A DNA stretch of 42,716 bases from an uncultured Bacteroidales bacterium. GTDB taxonomy: Bacteria; Bacteroidota; Bacteroidia; Bacteroidales; FEN-979. The first letter of the stretch is position 1, and the number at the start of each line of letters is the position of its first letter. Of the stretch, positions 17,083-25,642 are shown piece after piece. The stretch is taken from assembly GCA_903915465.1 (NCBI GenBank), contig CAIWTA010000141.1, forward strand, positions 1 through 42,716, read 5' to 3'. The translations under genes were made by a program, and so were the position numbers. The notes under the pieces were generated by a model. That model made no database searches, was not told the origin of the DNA, and saw only the letters and a program-made list of their open reading frames with translations.

Positions 17083-18609
17083 CTATGCGGCCGGGAATAT
17101 TTTCTTCTGAACTATTTCGCTAATCCCTTCTATGGGAATTCTTTCCTGCAACATGGTATCTCTGTCGCGAATGGTAACAGTGTTGTCTTGCAAAGTCTGG
17201 TGGTCTATCGTAATACAAAAAGGAGTTCCAATGGCATCCATTCGGCGGTAGCGGCGACCTATGGTGTCTTTCTCTTCATAGTAGCACTGGAAGCTGAATT
17301 TCAAAGAATCCATGAGCTCTCTTGCTTTCTCCGGCAAGTTATCTTTTTTCATCAATGGCAGGATGGCAACCTTAACCGGAGCTAATCTTGCAGGAAAATT
17401 CAGAACCACACGTTCACTACCATCCTCCAGTTTTTCTTCCCTGTAAGAATGGCTTAAAACTGCCAGGAAGGTTCGGTCGAGACCGATAGAAGTTTCCACA
17501 ACGTAAGGAGTATAGTTTTCGCTGGTTTCCTGGTCGAAATATTGTAATTTCTTACCGGACAATTTTTGATGAGCCCCAAGATCAAAATCGGTTCTGGAGT
17601 GAATCCCTTCAAGTTCTTTGAAGCCAATTGGGAATTCAAACTCTATATCAGTTGCGGCATTCGCATAATGGGCCAATTTCTCATGATCATGAAAACGGTA
17701 TTTCGAGGCTGGAATTCCCAATGAAGTATGCCATTTCATTCTTTCTTTCTTCCAAAATTCAAACCATTGAAGCTCTTCTCCGGGTTTAACAAAAAATTGC
17801 ATTTCCATCTGTTCGAATTCACGCATTCGGAAAAGAAACTGGCGTGCCACGATTTCATTTCGGAAGGCTTTCCCTATCTGAGCAATACCAAACGGGATCT
17901 TCATTCTTGCTGATTTCTGGACATTCAGAAAATTCACAAAAATGCCCTGTGCTGTCTCCGGGCGTAAATAAATCATATTGGCATCTTCATTTACGGAACC
18001 CATCTGAGTGGAAAACATCAGATTGAATTGGCGGACCTCTGTCCAGTTTTTTGTTCCGGATACCGGACACACAATGCCTGTTTCCTCGATCAGTGCTTTA
18101 ACATCTGCAAGATCATTCTTGCCTAATGAAGCATAAAAGCGCGTTTTGATGGAATCAATTTTCGCCTGATTTTCAACCACCCTTTGATTGGTGGTACGGT
18201 ACATCTGTTCGTCAAAGGATTCGCCGAAACGTTGCCGTGCTTTTTCAACCTCTTTCTGTATTTTATCTTCAATCTTCTGCAAATGTTCCTCAACCAGGAC
18301 ATCGGCGCGGTATCTCTTTTTAGAGTCCTTATTATCAATCATCGGATCACTAAAAGCATCCACATGCCCGGAGGCTTTCCAGATGTCGGGATGCATGAAA
18401 ATAGCTGAATCCAACCCAACAATGTTTTCGTGGTACCGGACCATTGATTCCCACCAATATTCCTTGATGTTGTTTTTCAGCTCTACGCCAAAAGGACCGT
18501 AATCATAAACAGCGCTGAGTCCATCGTAAATCTCACTCGAAGGAAAAACGAAACCATACTCTTTTGCATGAGAGATGATCTTTTTAAATAATTCTTCATT
18601 GTTTGCCAT
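17083..18609 (-). CDS. glyQS: Glycine--tRNA ligase, single-chain (alpha2) type
   Basis: 508 residues; charges tRNA-Gly with glycine using ATP, in the cytosol. Class II signatures are visible: motif 1 region VYDYGPFGVELKNNIKEYWW (34-53), GSVNEDANMIYLRPETAQGI (204-223), motif 2 FRNEI (249-253) with REFEQME (263-269), and motif 3 GLDRT (376-380). The C-terminal anticodon-binding domain starts near LAPVKVAILPL. The size and the one-gene organisation are those of the eukaryote-like homodimeric enzyme, not the alpha2-beta2 type. The ATG at 18609 gives the expected start (MANNEELFKKIISHAKEYGF). A -7-like element ends only 4 nt upstream, so the message could be leaderless. Confidence 0.98.
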   Translation of the reverse strand: MANNEELFKKIISHAKEYGFVFPSSEIYDGLSAVYDYGPFGVELKNNIKEYWWESMVRYHENIVGLDSAIFMHPDIWKASGHVDAFSDPMIDNKDSKKRYRADVLVEEHLQKIEDKIQKEVEKARQRFGESFDEQMYRTTNQRVVENQAKIDSIKTRFYASLGKNDLADVKALIEETGIVCPVSGTKNWTEVRQFNLMFSTQMGSVNEDANMIYLRPETAQGIFVNFLNVQKSARMKIPFGIAQIGKAFRNEIVARQFLFRMREFEQMEMQFFVKPGEELQWFEFWKKERMKWHTSLGIPASKYRFHDHEKLAHYANAATDIEFEFPIGFKELEGIHSRTDFDLGAHQKLSGKKLQYFDQETSENYTPYVVETSIGLDRTFLAVLSHSYREEKLEDGSERVVLNFPARLAPVKVAILPLMKKDNLPEKARELMDSLKFSFQCYYEEKDTIGRRYRRMDAIGTPFCITIDHQTLQDNTVTIRDRDTMLQERIPIEGISEIVQKKIFPAA

Positions 18610-18613
18610 GCAG

Positions 18614-18621
18614 CAAAGATA
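18614..18621 (-). promoter_or_regulatory. Candidate -7 element immediately before glyQS
   Basis: On the minus strand this reads TATCTTTG, a full TAnnTTTG match. Its last base is 5 nt from the glyQS ATG, which would put transcription start at or in the start codon. No -33 element is visible. It may be chance. Confidence 0.3.
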
Positions 18622-18699
18622 AAAAAAAGAACTTACTCACAGAAGCTTCGTGTAGGGACAAAGAGACCTGTGTCCCGGGAATTGGCCGAATAGGTTTAC

Positions 18700-19581
18700 C
18701 TAAAGGATGCTCAACTTCCCACTGGTTACCAGGGATGAATCATTCATGACCCGATAAACAAAAACCCCGGGGGATAAAAATGTGTTTTTAAGATAAATGA
18801 CCGTTTTTTGATGAGAAAGAGGAACATTGAGCAGCAATTTCCCAAGGAGATTATACACTTCAAACGATAAATTATCATCATTCAGACCGTTGCTTTCAAT
18901 GGTCATGGTTTCTCTTGCAGGATTCGGGAAAACGTTGAATTGAATGGTCTCCGGAATATGAGATGTCCCGGTAATAATATAACACTTCTCGTACGACGGA
19001 TCATGGTACTTTGTTGTGTCATGCTCGGTAAAGCACACCAGTTTCGGGCTATCACCTACAATTCCGCAATAACCACTGTTCAGCACCCCCCTCAGGCTTC
19101 CGATACCTTCAATCCATGTATCCGTGCAATTATATGCTGAGTCCTGCAGGATAAATTCCCTGCGCTGTTCTCCGTTGAGCAGTGTTGTCAGGAAAATCGA
19201 ATCAACCCGATAGGTATCCTCAGGATATTGAAGAACAAGAAGATCCCCGACCTGCAAATTGAAATTGTAGAGAAGGTGTTCTTCGGATGTATATGTGTTT
19301 CTTAAAAAAACCTGTCTTTGCTGGTCTTCCCTGATAAAAGAATTGAGGGCCCAGACAGTTCCAAGGGAATCTGCTGAATTCCACACCTTTTTATACTGGA
19401 TGCCGTCAAGCAGGGTATCCCCGCTAATCTTTGTATATTCAGAAAAAGTGTACCATTTACCTTTGCAGTAGTCATGGAATGTACTCCATGTTTTTCCGGT
19501 ATCAACGAGCGGAAAATAAACCTGGCCAAAAGACATCTGGTAGGAAGACATCACTATGAGTAATGTAAAAAATCGTTTCAT
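18700..19581 (-). CDS. T9SS type A sorting-tail protein, unknown function
   Basis: 293 residues. A signal peptide (MKRFFTLLIVMSSYQMSFGQ) is followed by a single domain of about 190 residues typical of a common Bacteroidota secreted family (VYFPLVDTGKTWSTFHDYC, GDTLLDGIQYKKVW, VGDLL, DTWIEGIGSLRGVL, CFTEHD). Then comes a type A sorting tail (FNVFPNPARETMTIES, FEVYNLLGKLLLN, LSPGVFVYRV, GKLSIL). Three cysteines in the domain could form disulphides outside the cell. No catalytic residues are recognised. It lies 36 bp after the transglutaminase-like gene on the same strand and 90 bp before glyQS. Confidence 0.85.
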   Translation of the reverse strand: MKRFFTLLIVMSSYQMSFGQVYFPLVDTGKTWSTFHDYCKGKWYTFSEYTKISGDTLLDGIQYKKVWNSADSLGTVWALNSFIREDQQRQVFLRNTYTSEEHLLYNFNLQVGDLLVLQYPEDTYRVDSIFLTTLLNGEQRREFILQDSAYNCTDTWIEGIGSLRGVLNSGYCGIVGDSPKLVCFTEHDTTKYHDPSYEKCYIITGTSHIPETIQFNVFPNPARETMTIESNGLNDDNLSFEVYNLLGKLLLNVPLSHQKTVIYLKNTFLSPGVFVYRVMNDSSLVTSGKLSIL

Positions 19582-19617
19582 ACAATTTTCTTTTATGTAA
19601 AAATATGAAGATCCGGA

Positions 19618-21300
19618 TTATTTTACAAGAGAAGAGGGCAATTTTAACTTTTTTACTGTTTGAAAATCAAATTTATGGTCATTTGTCTTAACTATAACAT
19701 TCACCCCGGAATGATCGACCTTGATCTCAATTTGTCTTGATTTGCAAATATTTATCAGGGTAATCGCCTTTTCAATTCCATCCCCTCTGCGGTAATTTAC
19801 CACTTCATCCGGCAAAGCCAGGCGGTTGCCATCATAAATTGATTCGTTGGGCCAGGAGTTTAATTCCTGATAAACCGCTTCCATGTCTGACTTCAGAAAA
19901 TATTCGATGGAAACAGGGTTCCTTTCCAAAGCTGCCTTCAGAAATGGCTCCCAGTCGCAGGAATCCATATAACGGCCGGCATAAAATGCAAGATCCGCCA
20001 AAATAGAAATTGTACGGATGCCAGACAGATAAGCCATGATCTCTTCCCTTGTCTGACTGGTTGAAAGGATAAGATGATATGATTCGGAAAAATATTTATT
20101 TGAAGAGGGAAGTTTGGGAACTGTATGAACAAATTTTTTCAGATCACCTATAAAGTCTTTGTTTGATGCAAGTTGGGGAAATTCCTGTTGAAAAAGTTCA
20201 AAGAATTCCTTGTTGGATTTCCGGGTAAAAATAAAATTATCGGAAGAAATCACAGCCCTGTCTTTTTCTATAATATTCGAAAGATCTTCTTCGTCAATTT
20301 CACAGAGCAGTTTCCGGGAGGATTTATCCCCAATCTTGTGTTTACTGTCATGTTCATAGGCAAATGCTTTCTCCAACCGGATATATTTTATCTGGTTCAC
20401 GCAAGGAAAGCTTAGTTGAAACAAATTCTGGTATCGCGATACAGACCGGAGGAAATTTGTGAAGATTTCAAAATTCACAGGAGTTTCCAGAAATCCTGAA
20501 AGCCTTTGCCTGAAAAGAGTATATTTTGTTTCTTCAATTGTTGCTTCTGAATAGACTGAATGTATGAAGCCTGTTGAATGTGCGACAATAGTCACTCTTT
20601 CATGTTCTAATGCCCGTCTGGCTAAGGCAGAGAGTTCGGTTCCGTTAAACCACATAGCTTTCGTCACGATTCGACGGTTGTTTGTGATAACCCCCTCATC
20701 GACAAGGACAAAATTCTGTGAATGAAGAGGGGTTCCCATTAAAAAGATCTTTTCGAGTGGAATCTTTGCAACAATAAACAGAGCTGCGGCATATAAGCAG
20801 GCAAGTGAAACACACTCCCCGGCTCCGGTCACATGTCCTGGTTTAAGCCGGAAAGCATCCATGGCTTCTACTGTTTCAGTCTTCCAATATGGGATGATAT
20901 CACTTTCGTATTTATCAAGCCCAAAATGCTTTCGGATATCCATATCGAAATAATATTTATCCCCCTCATATCCAAACAAAGCATTTGATTGTTCCAGGAC
21001 TTCGGCATCCATGAAATCCTTAAACCGGCTAATTTCTATTTGTTTATCAGTTAATCCCCAGGTGTCAAGGTCAAGGTTGAAGTCATAGTGATCCATGATA
21101 TATTGTTTCACCCGGTGAATCTTTTTCAGCGGCCCCATCTTATCTATATCAACAAACCAGTTATCATCCCTCCATTTCCAGATAACCGGAGACAGGATGT
21201 TGGCAATCACCAAGGAGTAAAGTAATTCAGGAAAAATAAAGATCTCCATGTCGGAGAGGGTGAAAGCAGAAGAAAATTTCTCGCGTTGTTTTGGATCCAT
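19618..21300 (-). CDS. Cytosolic protein of unknown function with transglutaminase-like triad
   Basis: 560 residues without signal peptide or membrane helices. The middle holds GAGECVSLACLYAAAL (C163) and, about 30 residues on, GTPLHSQNFVLVDEG (H193, D201). Together they resemble the Cys-His-Asp core of transglutaminase/protease-like domains in spacing and strand context. The N-terminal 150 residues are rich in Trp and aromatic residues. The C-terminal half is helical and unrecognised, ending with a small beta domain (RQIEIKVDHSGVNVIVKTND). The call of fold and activity is inference. It starts 15 bp after the Omp28-like gene stop, so the two are probably co-transcribed. Confidence 0.7.
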   Translation of the reverse strand: MDPKQREKFSSAFTLSDMEIFIFPELLYSLVIANILSPVIWKWRDDNWFVDIDKMGPLKKIHRVKQYIMDHYDFNLDLDTWGLTDKQIEISRFKDFMDAEVLEQSNALFGYEGDKYYFDMDIRKHFGLDKYESDIIPYWKTETVEAMDAFRLKPGHVTGAGECVSLACLYAAALFIVAKIPLEKIFLMGTPLHSQNFVLVDEGVITNNRRIVTKAMWFNGTELSALARRALEHERVTIVAHSTGFIHSVYSEATIEETKYTLFRQRLSGFLETPVNFEIFTNFLRSVSRYQNLFQLSFPCVNQIKYIRLEKAFAYEHDSKHKIGDKSSRKLLCEIDEEDLSNIIEKDRAVISSDNFIFTRKSNKEFFELFQQEFPQLASNKDFIGDLKKFVHTVPKLPSSNKYFSESYHLILSTSQTREEIMAYLSGIRTISILADLAFYAGRYMDSCDWEPFLKAALERNPVSIEYFLKSDMEAVYQELNSWPNESIYDGNRLALPDEVVNYRRGDGIEKAITLINICKSRQIEIKVDHSGVNVIVKTNDHKFDFQTVKKLKLPSSLVK

Positions 21301-21315
21301 TTACAAAAGGAACAA

Positions 21316-23673
21316 CTAATTCTCTATGATGATTTTTTCAACCTGATTTGCATCTTGTCCCGTCAAATAGAAGAAATACATACCCGGGCTCAGGTTGGAG
21401 ATATCCAATTTGAAATTTGCATCAGGTGCAATTCCTCGTTTTTCCAACACAATATTTCCCATAGAGCTATATACTTTCAGGTCTGTTTTCATTTTCGCCA
21501 CAGGGATGATTGTTATAAAACCACTTGCAGGATTGGGGTAGAAGATAGCCATTTTATGTGTTACTGCTTCTGCAACTGCAACTGGAGGGAATACGGTAAC
21601 TGATAGATCAGAAGAGAAAGATCCGCCACCACAGGAATTGACTCCCTGAACTTTTACTGCGGCTGGTCCAGTATAATAAAAATTCCAAGTTATTGTTCCA
21701 GTGGATGTTGTTCCTGTAAAAACGCCAGCCTCGGCAGGTGTTACCGCCCAGCTGTATGATGTAGCATAGGTGCCACCGGTTGTTGCGTAATTGCTGGACG
21801 TGCCGGCATTTGTTTGTCCGGGACCTTGGGGTGTGGCAGGCATATTGGGTGCCTGTGGATCAACAAGGATTACAACAGAGCCATTCATAATCATACTGCA
21901 AGTAGTTAATGTATTCATAGCCTGAACAGTATAGGTTGCAGCGGTTGTTTGATTTCCGAAGGAAAGTGTTCCTCCTGTTCCGGGAATAACGGTCGAAGTA
22001 GCTGTTCCGTCTTTGCAGAGCGTATAGTTTGTGTTAACTTCTGATCCGGAAAGCCCAACAGGTAATCCAGTTCCGCCAACTGCACAGTAAGTACCTCCTC
22101 CGGTTACATTATACTGAGCTGGACCACTCACAACATTGATGGTAACAAAAGCTGACCAGGGTCCATTGCATCCATTATTTACTGCCATTACATGAAGTTG
22201 GGCAGTGCCAAGGTAAGTATCGTTCCAATCGATTGTGGCTGAAGTCCAGGTGGAGGTCAGGGTTCCGGCAGTTGTCGGGAGTAATTCCCAAATATAGGAA
22301 GACGCTGGACTTGTTCCTGTTGAAAGGTAATTAGTATTCGGAGAATTCAGACAAAGTTGCGTCGGACCAGTAGGGGTTCCAGGCGTTCCTGGCTGTGCAC
22401 TAAGTGTAATGTTTAAAGGCGGCGACCATAATCCATCGCCACAACTGTTGCTGGCTTTAACTTTCAACACTGCACTTCCCTGGAATGCATTATCCCAGTT
22501 TATTGAACAAGATGTGTTGTTGGGAGTGATAATCCCTGCTGAGGATGGCTGAAGGTCCCACCCATAAGAAGCAGCACCCGGGACAGTAAGAATGATATAG
22601 GTCTGGTCAGGCGGATTCGCACACATGCCGGTGGCACCCACAGGTTGTGCTGGTGCAACAGGAACAGAATTGATAACGAGATAAGAGGGAACAGACATTT
22701 TATTCCCACGGTTTGTGGTTGAATTCCACGCAGTCAGAGTAGCATCAAATGTTCCTGCAGTATTGTAGGTAATACTGGGATTTGCAGTGGAAGAAGTGCC
22801 AGGCGTTCCACCTGGTAAAGTCCACTGATAAGCATTAACTCCAGAACCTGAACTGGTATAATTGACAATTACCGGCGCGCATCCCGTGGTTGGGGTTCCT
22901 GTAAAGCTTACTGATACAGGAGGAGGTAAAGCATTCAAGGCAATTTTGGTTCCATTATAAATCTCTTTTGTCCCAAAATCCTGAACAAATGCAACCAGCT
23001 CACAATTGCCAGCAACCCAACTTGGGTCTTTGGTAAAACTGAGGTTGATAACCTGAAAATCACCATTATCAAATGAAATTCCTGTTCCAGTTTCATTTGG
23101 TACCATTATTCTTTCAACAAAATCTACTACTGTCATACACTGTCCGCTTGGTGGCCATGCTGGGCTTGTGATAATGTTTGATTCTGTAAGAACGAGATGT
23201 GCCTTCAAATTTGCGCCGGAGACAGTTGCTGTTTTTTTGATAGAAAGCGTAATGTTGTAAGTGTTTCCTGAGTTCGTTCCTGAAATATCAATATACATTG
23301 GAGACTGTACAGCAGCCCTCTGATTATACATTGTCAGATAGGATGAGTAAGTATTTCCACTGCCGCACGTTTTTCCACCGACTCCGGTTGTATTTGGCCC
23401 ATCAAATTGGTCGTTGGGATACCCAGGAACATTATAATATGTGTTTCGCGCATTCGATGCAGTATTAGCATATGGATCACCGTTGTGGTACTCAATTATT
23501 GCAACATTTGCGCCACCGGAAAGAAGTTGTTCTGCACCCAGGGATGCGCCGGGACAATATTGGCACCATGTTCCGGTAGCAATTTCAAGCACAACCATGG
23601 TTCTTGGAATTAACTGTGCATAAATAAAGCTCACAGAACAAAGAAAAAGTAAAGACAGAAGAATTCGTTTCAT
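21316..23673 (-). CDS. Omp28-like thioredoxin-fold protein with PKD-like domains and T9SS tail
   Basis: 785 residues. Signal peptide about 1-20 (ending FIYAQ). The Omp28-type domain (about 22-250) starts VLEIATGTWCQYCPGAS, with a CxxC pair at C37/C40 placed as in thioredoxin folds, followed by YHNGDPYAN. A classical PKD domain follows (about 252-335, GTPTTGCAPVIVNYTSSGSG, WTLPGG). Next come several PKD-like units, each starting with P-x-x-P-x-G and a Cys, with SYxWxxxPxxAG. Last is a type A sorting tail (MAIFYPNPASGFITIIP, LKVYSSMGNIVLEK, MYFFYLT, VEKIIIEN). The family is known as an outer-membrane or surface protein; disulphide or redox activity is inferred from CxxC only. A minus-strand -7 element lies 39 bp upstream. 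Confidence 0.9.
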   Translation of the reverse strand: MKRILLSLLFLCSVSFIYAQLIPRTMVVLEIATGTWCQYCPGASLGAEQLLSGGANVAIIEYHNGDPYANTASNARNTYYNVPGYPNDQFDGPNTTGVGGKTCGSGNTYSSYLTMYNQRAAVQSPMYIDISGTNSGNTYNITLSIKKTATVSGANLKAHLVLTESNIITSPAWPPSGQCMTVVDFVERIMVPNETGTGISFDNGDFQVINLSFTKDPSWVAGNCELVAFVQDFGTKEIYNGTKIALNALPPPVSVSFTGTPTTGCAPVIVNYTSSGSGVNAYQWTLPGGTPGTSSTANPSITYNTAGTFDATLTAWNSTTNRGNKMSVPSYLVINSVPVAPAQPVGATGMCANPPDQTYIILTVPGAASYGWDLQPSSAGIITPNNTSCSINWDNAFQGSAVLKVKASNSCGDGLWSPPLNITLSAQPGTPGTPTGPTQLCLNSPNTNYLSTGTSPASSYIWELLPTTAGTLTSTWTSATIDWNDTYLGTAQLHVMAVNNGCNGPWSAFVTINVVSGPAQYNVTGGGTYCAVGGTGLPVGLSGSEVNTNYTLCKDGTATSTVIPGTGGTLSFGNQTTAATYTVQAMNTLTTCSMIMNGSVVILVDPQAPNMPATPQGPGQTNAGTSSNYATTGGTYATSYSWAVTPAEAGVFTGTTSTGTITWNFYYTGPAAVKVQGVNSCGGGSFSSDLSVTVFPPVAVAEAVTHKMAIFYPNPASGFITIIPVAKMKTDLKVYSSMGNIVLEKRGIAPDANFKLDISNLSPGMYFFYLTGQDANQVEKIIIEN

Positions 23674-23711
23674 TGGAAAGAGATTTTATGGTTAGTATAG
23701 AATGGTTTGTA

Positions 23712-23719
23712 CAAAAATA
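23712..23719 (-). promoter_or_regulatory. Candidate -7 element of the Omp28-like gene
   Basis: On the minus strand this reads TATTTTTG (TAnnTTTG), 38 bp before the ATG at 23673. It is arranged back to back with the plus-strand element at 23759-23766. Confidence 0.45.
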
Positions 23720-23758
23720 ACAATAATTCCGACAAGTAATTTTGAAAAGGAAATTTCT

Positions 23759-23766
23759 TATTTTTG
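23759..23766 (+). promoter_or_regulatory. Candidate -7 element of the ferritin-like gene
   Basis: TATTTTTG followed by CGGG, 29 bp before ATG 23796. A TTTG at 23741-23744 is closer than the usual -33 distance. The element would lie inside a frame begun at the TTG 23742, which argues for the ATG. Confidence 0.5.
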
Positions 23767-23795
23767 CGGGTAACTCACAAATAAATCCTTTCGCC

Positions 23796-24257
23796 ATGTA
23801 CTATTCCGGATTAGAAATTATTGAAATCGCTATCAGGATCGAAGAAAACGGTTATTCTTTCTACAAAGTGGCTGCTGAAATGTTCGCTCAACAGAATGAC
23901 AACAAGTCTCTATTCCTCGATCTTGCTGAGAAAGAGATGATCCATATTGCCATTTTTCAAAAACTTGCCGGGAAATTTGAAGCTGAAGAATTTGAATTCA
24001 AGATGGAAGACGAGTCTGATTATATTAATCACCTTGCCGATACCCATATTTTCGGGAAAAAAGATGCCGGAATTGAACTTGCAAAAACTATCAAAACCCC
24101 AAAAGAAGCGCTTGAAATTGCATTAAAGTTTGAAAATGAAAGTGTTGCGTTCTATACGGAACTATTAAAACGGACGCAGACGGTTGCCAGGGGACTGATT
24201 CTGCAGATTATCGAAGAAGAAAAAGAGCATGCGGCTGAAATCATGCGGTTCTTATAA
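23796..24257 (+). CDS. Ferritin-like/rubrerythrin-type four-helix protein
   Basis: 153 residues from ATG 23796. Two similar helical-pair halves each carry the di-iron pattern: IRIEENGYSFY (E16/E17) with AEKEMIH (E47, H50), and KFENESVAFY (E113/E115) with EEEKEH (E142, H145). These are the two ExxH motifs plus partner glutamates of the ferritin-like superfamily. There is no C-terminal rubredoxin domain with CxxC, so it is a rubrerythrin-core protein rather than a full rubrerythrin. Likely role: binding of iron and handling of peroxide or oxidative stress in the cytosol (family knowledge). Its stop is one base from the nuoN stop on the other strand. Confidence 0.88.
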   Translation: MYYSGLEIIEIAIRIEENGYSFYKVAAEMFAQQNDNKSLFLDLAEKEMIHIAIFQKLAGKFEAEEFEFKMEDESDYINHLADTHIFGKKDAGIELAKTIKTPKEALEIALKFENESVAFYTELLKRTQTVARGLILQIIEEEKEHAAEIMRFL

Positions 24258-24258
24258 A

Positions 24259-25635
24259 CTACAGAAGGTCCATCATCAAAAATGGAAGGATTCCAAGAAT
24301 GACGGTAAGGATGGACAAAAAAATGATGGCCGTTTTATAAGAGATAGTTGTCACAAATTTTTCGCCATTTCCTTCTTTCAGATACATCGTAATAATTGGT
24401 TTGAAATAATACCCGACGCTTACCGCAGACCCCAGCACTGCAAGAATAACCAGCCACAGATATCCTTTTTCCAAAGCTGCCATAAACAGGTAATATTTCC
24501 CCATAAAGCCTGCCAGCGGAGGAATTCCGGTCAGAGACAGGAGTGCTATTGTCAGGCATAAAGCTTCCAAAGGGTTCGTTTTAGCCATTCCTTTAAAAGA
24601 AGAAAACTGGTCATTCCCTTTTGTTCCCCGGATCAAAATTAGAATCCCGAAGGCAGTCACCGAAGCTATTGAATATGCAGCAGAATAAAAAAGCAATGCA
24701 TTTGCCGTGCGGGAATTAAATGCGATTACGGCAAGAATCATATACCCGGAATGAGAAATGCTCGAATAAGCAAGCATTCGCTTAAAGTTTGGCTGGTAAA
24801 GCCCTGTGAAATTTCCTACAATAATTGTCAAAACAGCCATTATCCACAAGAGGGTTTCCCATGTCTCGTGAATCGCCGGAAAGCCGCAAACAAACAACCT
24901 GTACAAGGCTATTATACTGGCTGTTTTTACAACGGTTGCCATGAAAGCCGTCAGCAGCGTCGGGGTTCCTTCATACACATCAGGAGCCCAGAAATGAAAA
25001 GGGACAATTGCAATTTTAAAAGCCATTCCGGTAATCATCAAAAAAAGACCAGCCTGAAAAAGGGGAGAAAGATGGTTTGTATTATTTGCTGTGTATTGGG
25101 CGATCACGGCAAGATTGAAAGATCCTGAACCCGTATAAATCAGGACTATGCCAAACAAAAGGAAACAGGATAGAAAAGACCCTAAAAGAAAATATTTCAG
25201 CGTTGCTTCATTGGAAGTTATCGCTTCTTTATGACTTCCGGCGAGCACATACAATGATATGGAAAGGGTTTCGATCCCAATGAACAGCATGATCAGGTTT
25301 CCAAAGGAGGTCATGATGACACAACCAACAAGGGCAAATATCATGATGGCAAAGATGTCGTCAAGTGAACGCTGAACAGCGGCATAGTAAATCCCGGCGA
25401 ACATGAAGATCAGAAACGTTATGAATATCAGCAGCGCTGTGAAAGCAACAGCAAAGTTATCAATGATCAACATTTCATTATAGAAATGTGCATTGGAATT
25501 CCAGGAACCTATGGTTGCAAACAAAGAAATCAGTAAACCTAAAAAGATTGTAGGTAACTGCCATGATTTCTTCTTAAGAATCCCTTCCGCCAGAACGAAA
25601 ACTCCCAATAGAGAAAGTATAATCAGTGTCGTCAT
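24259..25635 (-). CDS. nuoN: NADH-quinone oxidoreductase subunit N
   Basis: 458 residues from ATG 25635 (7 nt after the nuoM stop); a TTG at 25656 would add 7 polar residues and overlap nuoM by 14 nt. It is an antiporter-like membrane subunit of respiratory complex I and part of the proton-pumping arm. About 14 hydrophobic helices are present. The conserved membrane Glu is in LFIGIETLSISLYVLAGS, and the discontinuous-helix regions include KIAIVPFHFWAPDVYEGTP and SLTGIPPLAGFMGKYYLF. It is the last gene of the nuo operon and meets the ferritin-like gene tail to tail. Confidence 0.97.
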   Translation of the reverse strand: MTTLIILSLLGVFVLAEGILKKKSWQLPTIFLGLLISLFATIGSWNSNAHFYNEMLIIDNFAVAFTALLIFITFLIFMFAGIYYAAVQRSLDDIFAIMIFALVGCVIMTSFGNLIMLFIGIETLSISLYVLAGSHKEAITSNEATLKYFLLGSFLSCFLLFGIVLIYTGSGSFNLAVIAQYTANNTNHLSPLFQAGLFLMITGMAFKIAIVPFHFWAPDVYEGTPTLLTAFMATVVKTASIIALYRLFVCGFPAIHETWETLLWIMAVLTIIVGNFTGLYQPNFKRMLAYSSISHSGYMILAVIAFNSRTANALLFYSAAYSIASVTAFGILILIRGTKGNDQFSSFKGMAKTNPLEALCLTIALLSLTGIPPLAGFMGKYYLFMAALEKGYLWLVILAVLGSAVSVGYYFKPIITMYLKEGNGEKFVTTISYKTAIIFLSILTVILGILPFLMMDLL

Positions 25636-25642
25636 CTGTTTT

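Noticed and set aside
18655-18676. Inverted repeat GGGACA...TGTCCC between glyQS and the T9SS gene
   Set aside because: Only 6 bp of stem with a 10-nt loop and no T tract on either strand; weak as a terminator.
23742-23795. TTG start for the ferritin-like protein
   Set aside because: The extension covers the -7 element, and the ferritin-like fold begins right after ATG 23796.
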